DNA from: JAQTNP01 sp964616145
GTDB taxonomy: Bacteria; Patescibacteriota; Minisyncoccia; Minisyncoccales; PEYH01
Assembly (NCBI GenBank): GCA_964616145.1
Contig: CAZTRD010000029.1
Coordinates: 1 to 10,794 of the forward strand
Direction: 5' to 3'
Length of the DNA stretch: 10,794 bases
Under the pieces are notes generated by a model. It was not told the origin of the DNA, searched no databases, and worked only from the letters and a program-made list of their open reading frames with translations. The position numbers and the translations under genes were made by a program. This document shows positions 7,504 to 10,794 of this stretch, piece after piece. Numbering within the stretch: the first letter of the stretch is position 1; every line of letters begins with the position of its first letter.

Positions 7504-8001
7504 TTATTGTAATAAAATTTTTACATTTTTATAATAGTTTTTGCATGTCTGCGTCCAATTTTTTGGCGTATATTTATCTGATTTTATCCTGAATGATCTC
7601 CAAGGCCCATCATTATGTTTTTGACCATGCATACCTGGAGTTTTTAACCATTTTTTATGACCTTCTTTGACATATTGGGCTACTAATTTGTTTGGAAAAA
7701 TCCAGTAATCAGGTTCTTGTTCTTTTCTTAGATTATTTAATCTAACAAAAAAATAATAGAAGTTTTTCTCTTCAATCTCCGCATTTTTTGGACTCATCCT
7801 AAATTGAGGACCTTCCCCAGAAAGCGTTTTGACTTGTATAAGTAGGGTCTTTTTAGTTTTATTATCTACAGCAATAATATCAAATTTTTCCGCCCTACCT
7901 AATGTAATTGTTGTAGTAAATCCGTTTGCAGAAAGGATGTATGCAGCAAAGTATTCTCCAGCGTTTCCTATATTTTGTAAATCTTTCATTCTTTTTTTCA
8001 T
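7504..8001 (-). CDS. Small PD-(D/E)XK-like putative nuclease
   Basis: From Met8001 the protein is 165 aa. The first 60 residues resemble the core of the PD-(D/E)XK fold: Glu16 in GNAGEYFAAYIL, Asp41 in EKFDIIAVD, and QVK at 56-58, a Q-x-K variant of the E/D-x-K end. These would bind metal and cut DNA. The remainder is rich in Trp, Tyr and Lys (DYWIFPNK; KHNDGPWRSF) and may contact nucleic acid. I do not recognise a named family. Start: ATG at 8001 lies four nt after the regulator's stop; a start at 8031 would overlap that gene by 26 nt and add an odd MRARLWGCEK leader; ATG at 7989 is a further option. The gene comes third in the operon and its stop is two nt before the RNase J start. A structure-only or inactive role cannot be excluded, given the Gln in the active triad. 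Confidence 0.65.
   Translation of the reverse strand: MKKRMKDLQNIGNAGEYFAAYILSANGFTTTITLGRAEKFDIIAVDNKTKKTLLIQVKTLSGEGPQFRMSPKNAEIEEKNFYYFFVRLNNLRKEQEPDYWIFPNKLVAQYVKEGHKKWLKTPGMHGQKHNDGPWRSFRIKSDKYTPKNWTQTCKNYYKNVKILLQ
7527..7535 (-). promoter_or_regulatory. Possible internal TATA box for the RNase J gene
   Basis: ATTATAAAA lies on the minus strand within the last codons of the PD-(D/E)XK gene, centred about 30 nt before the RNase J ATG. The sequence before that ATG has no ribosome binding site. The spacing equals that of the clearer promoters in this window. AT-rich coding DNA makes chance matches common. Confidence 0.3.
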
Positions 8002-8005
8002 CTTT

Positions 8006-8590
8006 TCACAACCCCACAATCTTGCCCGCATCTGTAAGCTCTAAATCATCAGTTAAATAACCGTCTGCCTTAAGATCCTTGACATGCTGGTAAATTATTG
8101 ATTTCTGCTTCTTGGACTTTGTTACAATAGAAGGTATATCCTTATTTCCTTTATTAAGCTCGTTAAGAATAAATGTTTTTGTCTTTGAAAGCTTAAAGCT
8201 TAGCATAGGCATTGTCAAAACGCTTCCGTTTTCTTCTTCTAGGTAATAAACTCCAGCCAGCTTGCCTTTATTCAGTAATCCTGCGAAATAAGCGGCAAAT
8301 GCCTGCGGCTTTCTTGACTCAGAAATATGAATCTTGACAGTATTTCCTTTTTTCAGCTCTTTTTTAATTGCCTTGTCAACATCCTTCACGATTTGGGGTA
8401 TGTCATAGGTTTTAGTTGTTATATTCTCAAATTCAAGGTTCTTGAAATCCTTTTTTATCCTGGAAATAGCTTCCAGCTTTGTTTTTTCAGCAGGCTCTGG
8501 GAATATAAACATCAGCTTATCCGGAGAAAACTTCCTGATAGCATCATTTATAGTATCTCCTTTATGTATTGTAGTTATTAGAGTGTTCAT
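8006..8590 (-). CDS. CARF-like / winged-helix regulator (Csa3- or DUF6293-like)
   Basis: This 194-aa protein has two parts. Residues 1-128 look like a Rossmann-type CARF domain: an opening strand MNTLITTIHKGD, strand DKLMFIFPEP, and the loop-helix IHISESRKPQAFAAYFAGLL (87-106), matching the x-x-G-G-R-K-x-x-x-A-x-x-x-A ligand loop with the two glycines changed. Residues 133-194 form a winged helix: KTKTFILNELN, then DIPSIVTKSKKQKSIIYQHVKDL with a wing GYLTDDLELTDAG. The order resembles Csa3 and the stand-alone archaeal HFX_2341/DUF6293 regulators. CARF domains bind cyclic oligoadenylates or related nucleotides; binding here is inferred only. It probably senses a signal and controls transcription, perhaps of its own operon. 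It is the second gene, six nt after the first stop. No cas gene or CRISPR repeat is present in the window. Confidence 0.72.
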   Translation of the reverse strand: MNTLITTIHKGDTINDAIRKFSPDKLMFIFPEPAEKTKLEAISRIKKDFKNLEFENITTKTYDIPQIVKDVDKAIKKELKKGNTVKIHISESRKPQAFAAYFAGLLNKGKLAGVYYLEEENGSVLTMPMLSFKLSKTKTFILNELNKGNKDIPSIVTKSKKQKSIIYQHVKDLKADGYLTDDLELTDAGKIVGL

Positions 8591-8596
8591 TTTATT

Positions 8597-9361
8597 TTAT
8601 GCAATCTTTTCTTTAGGTAAAAATAATTTAACTTCATTCCCTTCATTAACCATATAACAAACTAAATTTAGTTTTTCCCGTAACCAAGTAAGTCTATTCA
8701 GTAAATTAATATAAACAAGATAATGAGGTAAGCCAAGAGCGATGTTTAAATTCTCATTTTCACATTTGGCTAGCTCAAGCCCAAAGAGGGCTTCTGAAAT
8801 CCAGTGTCTAGCTTGAGTTGTAGGATTTGTCCTCTTCACTTCACCCTTCTTTCCACCTAGTGAATCTTTGGAATATATAGGGGAAGGATATCCTTTAACT
8901 TCTACCCTCATTACTTTTCCACTCCTAGTTGCTAATATATCAGGTCCCCTGTTCTTTAATGAGCAATTAGACATAGATTCAATTTCCCACCCTTCATTCT
9001 TCACTAAATAATTAGCAATTTTTTTTTGTATGTTTCCTTCCCAAAACCACTCACAGTTTGTTGCACACTCAGAAATTCCGGTTTCATACTTTCTAGAAAT
9101 ATAATTTTCTTGGTTTACTCTTGTTAGTTTATCCTTAGAAAAATGAATTCCGCGCCGAGAATCATAGTTTATAACTTTATAACCTGCATCAAGCCATGCA
9201 TGTGCTATTGGGTGGCTTCTAGAATTAGACCAAAATGCTCTATGCTTATAGGCAGAGGAAGGTAAAGCAAAACCTAAAATTTTCTCAACTTCTTTTGTAG
9301 AGAGTGTAACTTTTTCTGAACATCTAAATAAGTGTTCTTTTAGTTTATCATACTTTGTCAT
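8597..9361 (-). CDS. DUF7662-like DNA-binding domain fused to a PD-(D/E)XK nuclease
   Basis: This 254-aa protein leads the five-gene operon. Residues 1-75 follow the pattern of the DUF7662-type module (Y-x-x-L-x-x-x-L ... V-x-L-S/T-x-x-E-V-E-x-I-L-G ... LP-x-S-A ... FWSN ... HAWLDAGYKV). Residues about 106-240 contain the nuclease core: Glu108 in WEGNIQKKIANYLV, Asp141 in NRGPDILA, and E154-V-K156 in RVEVKGYPSPIY. The following TNPTTQARHWISEALFG (178-194) is conserved in restriction-like proteins as I recall them. It would cleave or bind DNA with Mg2+. Start: ATG at 9361, with a TATA box centred about 30 nt upstream, so the transcript is almost leaderless. Target and partners are unknown; as the first gene it may be the DNA-acting arm of the operon. 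Confidence 0.72.
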   Translation of the reverse strand: MTKYDKLKEHLFRCSEKVTLSTKEVEKILGFALPSSAYKHRAFWSNSRSHPIAHAWLDAGYKVINYDSRRGIHFSKDKLTRVNQENYISRKYETGISECATNCEWFWEGNIQKKIANYLVKNEGWEIESMSNCSLKNRGPDILATRSGKVMRVEVKGYPSPIYSKDSLGGKKGEVKRTNPTTQARHWISEALFGLELAKCENENLNIALGLPHYLVYINLLNRLTWLREKLNLVCYMVNEGNEVKLFLPKEKIA

Positions 9362-9372
9362 TGATATAATAT

Positions 9373-9416
9373 GGATAGTGTATCATATATATAAATCTTT
9401 CTATTTGTGGATAGTA
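9373..9416. repeat. TGGATAGT direct repeat framing the operon promoter
   Basis: TGGATAGT occurs at 9373-9380, near the predicted transcript start of the minus operon, and again at 9409-9416, just upstream of its BRE/TATA. The copies are 36 nt apart. The first is part of a small palindrome, GATA-GTG-TATC (9375-9385). The placement suits an operator for one of the two winged-helix proteins encoded on either side, but eight bases is short. Confidence 0.35.
9387..9396 (-). promoter_or_regulatory. TATA box of the five-gene operon
   Basis: TTTATATATA on the minus strand, preceded by purine-rich AGAAAGA as BRE, is centred about 30 nt before the ATG at 9361. Transcription should start within a few bases of that ATG. 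No other strong promoter precedes the operon. Confidence 0.7.
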
Positions 9417-9434
9417 CGTTTTAAAAGCGGAAAG

Positions 9435-9445
9435 TTTATATATAA
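9435..9445 (+). promoter_or_regulatory. BRE/TATA promoter of the plus-strand winged-helix gene
   Basis: TTTATATATAA follows GCGGAAAG (9427-9434), a good BRE. Its centre is 27 nt before the ATG at 9467, so the predicted start site coincides with the start codon: a leaderless transcript. There is no Shine-Dalgarno sequence before the ATG, which agrees. Confidence 0.75.
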
Positions 9446-9466
9446 GCTGTACATTACATTTATACT

Positions 9467-9772
9467 ATGAAAGGCAAACTATCGTTGAAAATCCTTGTTG
9501 TGCTGGCAACAAGAACAGGCGGATTGACTTACAAAGAAATCTCTGGAATTACAAATTACCATATAAACACCGTATCGAGGTATGTTAGCTATTTAGACGG
9601 CAAAGGCCTGATTGACATGAAGCAGGTAAAGTCAAACAGCATAAGGGGAAGGAAATGGGTGAATGTTGTTTCATTAAAGAAGGAATTTCTTCAAACTAAG
9701 GATATTGCAGATTTCTTCAACAGGATAATTAAACAATTAGGGGGTGGATTAAATGATATTTTCACTGATTAA
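9467..9772 (+). CDS. Small winged-helix transcriptional regulator
   Basis: This 101-aa protein is mostly one DNA-binding domain: helix 1 LSLKILVVLATR (5-16), helix 2 TYKEISGITN (21-30), recognition helix HINTVSRYVSYLDGKG (32-47), and a basic wing (KQVKSNSIRGRKWVNV, 52-67), resembling MarR/ArsR-like archaeal regulators. A short C-terminal helix (DIADFFNRIIKQLGG) may allow dimerisation. No ligand or metal site is seen. It is transcribed away from the five-gene operon from a shared 105-nt region, so it is a good candidate for controlling that operon or itself. Its 3' end overlaps a possible 33-aa ORF. Confidence 0.82.
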   Translation: MKGKLSLKILVVLATRTGGLTYKEISGITNYHINTVSRYVSYLDGKGLIDMKQVKSNSIRGRKWVNVVSLKKEFLQTKDIADFFNRIIKQLGGGLNDIFTD

Positions 9773-9854
9773 TCTATTCAGAGTTGCGTCTTTTATAAAA
9801 ATGAGGATAACAAGAAAAAACGTCCCAGTGGGAGAGGTGAAAGTATGGAAATAA
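9753..9854 (+). CDS. Possible 33-aa small basic protein bridging two genes
   Basis: An ATG at 9753 is preceded by GGTGG with five nt spacing, a strong archaeal ribosome binding site lying inside the regulator's last codons. The frame runs to a TAA at 9852-9854 and reads MIFSLINLFRVASFIKMRI, then TRKNVPVGEVKVWK. It overlaps the regulator by 20 nt and the next gene by 10 nt. The amphipathic, weakly hydrophobic front could touch a membrane. It may be a real small protein or only a coupling leader that carries ribosomes to the next start, whose own site (GGAGAGGTGA, 9831-9840) lies within it. Confidence 0.4.
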   Translation: MIFSLINLFRVASFIKMRITRKNVPVGEVKVWK

Positions 9855-10327
9855 AAATAGACACCAACAAAGATTCTGTTGAGAGCCTGCAGCAGGTCCA
9901 GAAGATTCTAAAAAATAAGGCAAAGCAAGAAAGAAGCATTCAAAAGCCAAGAAAACAAGCTAAAAAACATGCTAATCTGACAGATGCTGAAGCGTTCCTT
10001 GCCTCAAAATACAGGTGTTTTATCGTAAGAACACTCTATAAACTATGCCAGAGAGAGATACTTGAAACAGAGGAATATATGACATCTACATGGGATGTAA
10101 GGAAAGAATTGAGGAAGGATGCCAAGGAAGAGCTCATAATTGACCAGTCATCTCTCTTTAAGGAGTTTGTGAATTATGTAACCAATTTTAACTTTCCAAG
10201 TGTTGATCCCTATATTTTCCAAAATGCGCTTAAAGATATAATCGGTAAGCCAATTTACGAGCCAGTATGTGTGTACATAGAAAAGATTAGGTTAGGGCAT
10301 AAAAGCCTGCTGAGGGTCATTTTTTGA
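9845..10327 (+). CDS. Uncharacterised 160-aa protein
   Basis: I recognise no family. The start is well set: GGTGA at 9836-9840 with four nt spacing. Residues 1-45 are Lys/Gln-rich and probably a flexible or coiled-coil segment (ESLQQVQKILKNKAKQ; KPRKQAKKHANLTDAEAF). Residues 46-160 look like a compact helical domain with SKYRCFIVRTLYKLCQREIL, and the tail KPIYEPVCVYIEKIRLGHKS. Two cysteines (C58, C68) sit in the first helices; no C-x-x-C pair is formed. It has no signal peptide or membrane span. It follows the regulator in the same direction and probably shares its transcript. Confidence 0.7.
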   Translation: MEIKIDTNKDSVESLQQVQKILKNKAKQERSIQKPRKQAKKHANLTDAEAFLASKYRCFIVRTLYKLCQREILETEEYMTSTWDVRKELRKDAKEELIIDQSSLFKEFVNYVTNFNFPSVDPYIFQNALKDIIGKPIYEPVCVYIEKIRLGHKSLLRVIF

Positions 10328-10335
10328 GGAAAAAT

Positions 10336-10375
10336 ATGGTAAATTGCAAAGGGGGGTATTAAAATAGCAGGCGAA
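10336..10375 (+). other. Probable true N-terminus of the next gene, out of frame at a G6 run
   Basis: ATG at 10336 has GAGGA five nt upstream (10326-10330) and reads MVNCKGGY before a TAA at 10360-10362. The run GGGGGG is at 10351-10356. With five Gs the frame would continue as MVNCKGGIKIAGELTKKG into the 116-aa reading frame, giving it an ordinary ATG and ribosome binding site, which it otherwise lacks. This may be an assembly error, a real mutation, or slippage. Confidence 0.5.
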
Positions 10376-10726
10376 TTGACAAAAAAAGGACGAGAGTTAT
10401 TGGATAAGAGCAAATCCATGAAGTATAATGCTATTGATTATGTTAAAACAATGATGGCATGGGCAAATGATAATCTAGCGCAAGAGGAGATACTTGAGGT
10501 TATAAACTGCAAAGATGGCAAGGTTATAGGGCTGGACAGCTTGCAGAAAGAGGTTATGAGGCTTGAAGAGACATTAAGGGTGAAGCGAAAAGAGCTTTTG
10601 AAGAAAACAATGGCTTTGTATTTTATGAAACATGATAAAAGCCATGTGGATTCAGACAACTTTATTGGTTTTAGCGATTATATGAACTCTTTATCAAGGA
10701 GGGATGGGAAAAGCAATATACATTAA
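10376..10726 (+). CDS. Uncharacterised small helical protein with coiled coil, start uncertain
   Basis: The visible open frame gives 116 residues from a TTG at 10376, a poor start whose nearest purine-rich site is about 20 nt away. The in-frame stop is at 10340-10342 and no ATG lies between. Residues 54-80 (SLQKEVMRLEETLRVKRKE) form a coiled coil, and the front KSMKYNAIDYVKTMMAWAND is helical. No catalytic or metal motif is seen and I recognise no family. With one base fewer in the G6 run upstream, the protein would begin at ATG 10336 and be 129-130 residues long. It ends two codon-free bases before the next GAGGTG site, consistent with an operon with both neighbours. Confidence 0.6.
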   Translation: MTKKGRELLDKSKSMKYNAIDYVKTMMAWANDNLAQEEILEVINCKDGKVIGLDSLQKEVMRLEETLRVKRKELLKKTMALYFMKHDKSHVDSDNFIGFSDYMNSLSRRDGKSNIH

Positions 10727-10738
10727 GAGGTGCCTAAA

Positions 10739-10794
10739 ATGGAAACAATATTTAACTGCCCTGTATGCAAGAGTGAGCTTAAAGTTGAAGCTAT
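10739..10794 (+). CDS. Start of a zinc-ribbon-like protein, cut by the window end
   Basis: ATG at 10739 follows GAGGTG (10727-10732) with six nt spacing. The 18 visible residues, METIFNCPVCKSELKVEA, contain a C-P-x-C pair typical of zinc ribbons. The rest lies outside, so no function is assigned. The preceding stop is 12 nt upstream, so it belongs to the same run of genes. Confidence 0.6.
   Translation, partial: METIFNCPVCKSELKVEA

Noticed and set aside
7999..8031. Upstream start for the small PD-(D/E)XK gene
   Set aside because: It overlaps the regulator by 26 nt and adds MRARLWGCEK, which reads as the regulator's end in another frame.
1..10794. CRISPR array or cas genes expected from the CARF protein
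   Set aside because: No regularly spaced repeats and no Cas-like protein are present on either strand; the CARF gene stands alone here.
1..10794. tRNA, rRNA, insertion sequence or integrase
   Set aside because: No cloverleaf, conserved rRNA stretch, transposase DDE protein or terminal inverted repeats were recognised.

Overview
The window looks archaeal, most likely from a small-genome DPANN-type lineage (for example Woesearchaeota or Pacearchaeota). The lineage is my inference. The sequence shows AT-rich DNA, TATA boxes placed 26-30 nt before start codons (leaderless or nearly leaderless transcripts), GGTGA/GAGGTG ribosome binding sites elsewhere, densely packed co-directional genes, and an RNase J of archaeal length. 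No tRNA, rRNA, CRISPR array, transposase or integrase is visible.

Layout. (1) Positions 1-361 hold no intact gene. A decayed + strand fragment resembles the C-terminus of a PurN-type formyltransferase (137-343). It carries an in-frame 54-nt insertion made of two adjacent perfect or near-perfect hairpins. (2) Positions 362-5046, minus strand, are a three-gene restriction-modification operon read 220-aa SAM-binding methyltransferase subunit -> 512-aa Eco57I-like methyltransferase (NPPY) -> 835-aa GIY-YIG/superfamily-2 helicase. Genes overlap by 8 and 17 nt. (3) Positions 5206-9361, minus strand, are a tight five-gene operon with gaps of 2-6 nt: DUF7662-like/PD-(D/E)XK nuclease -> CARF-like/winged-helix regulator -> small PD-(D/E)XK-like protein -> RNase J-type beta-CASP nuclease -> HEPN-like helical protein. 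(4) Position 9362 onwards, plus strand, starts at a back-to-back promoter: a winged-helix regulator, a possible 33-aa small protein, two uncharacterised proteins (the second with a likely frameshift at a G6 run), and the start of a zinc-ribbon-like protein cut by the window end.

How it may work together. The restriction-modification trio is a recognisable DNA-level defence module. The five-gene operon is the part that may be undescribed. It combines a possible nucleotide sensor (CARF fused to a DNA-binding domain), two putative DNA nucleases, an RNA nuclease and a HEPN protein, with no CRISPR genes in view. I infer a signal-regulated nucleic-acid defence or stress system, but nothing in the sequence proves the proteins act together beyond their operon-like packing. 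The divergent winged-helix gene shares the promoter region and could control the operon.
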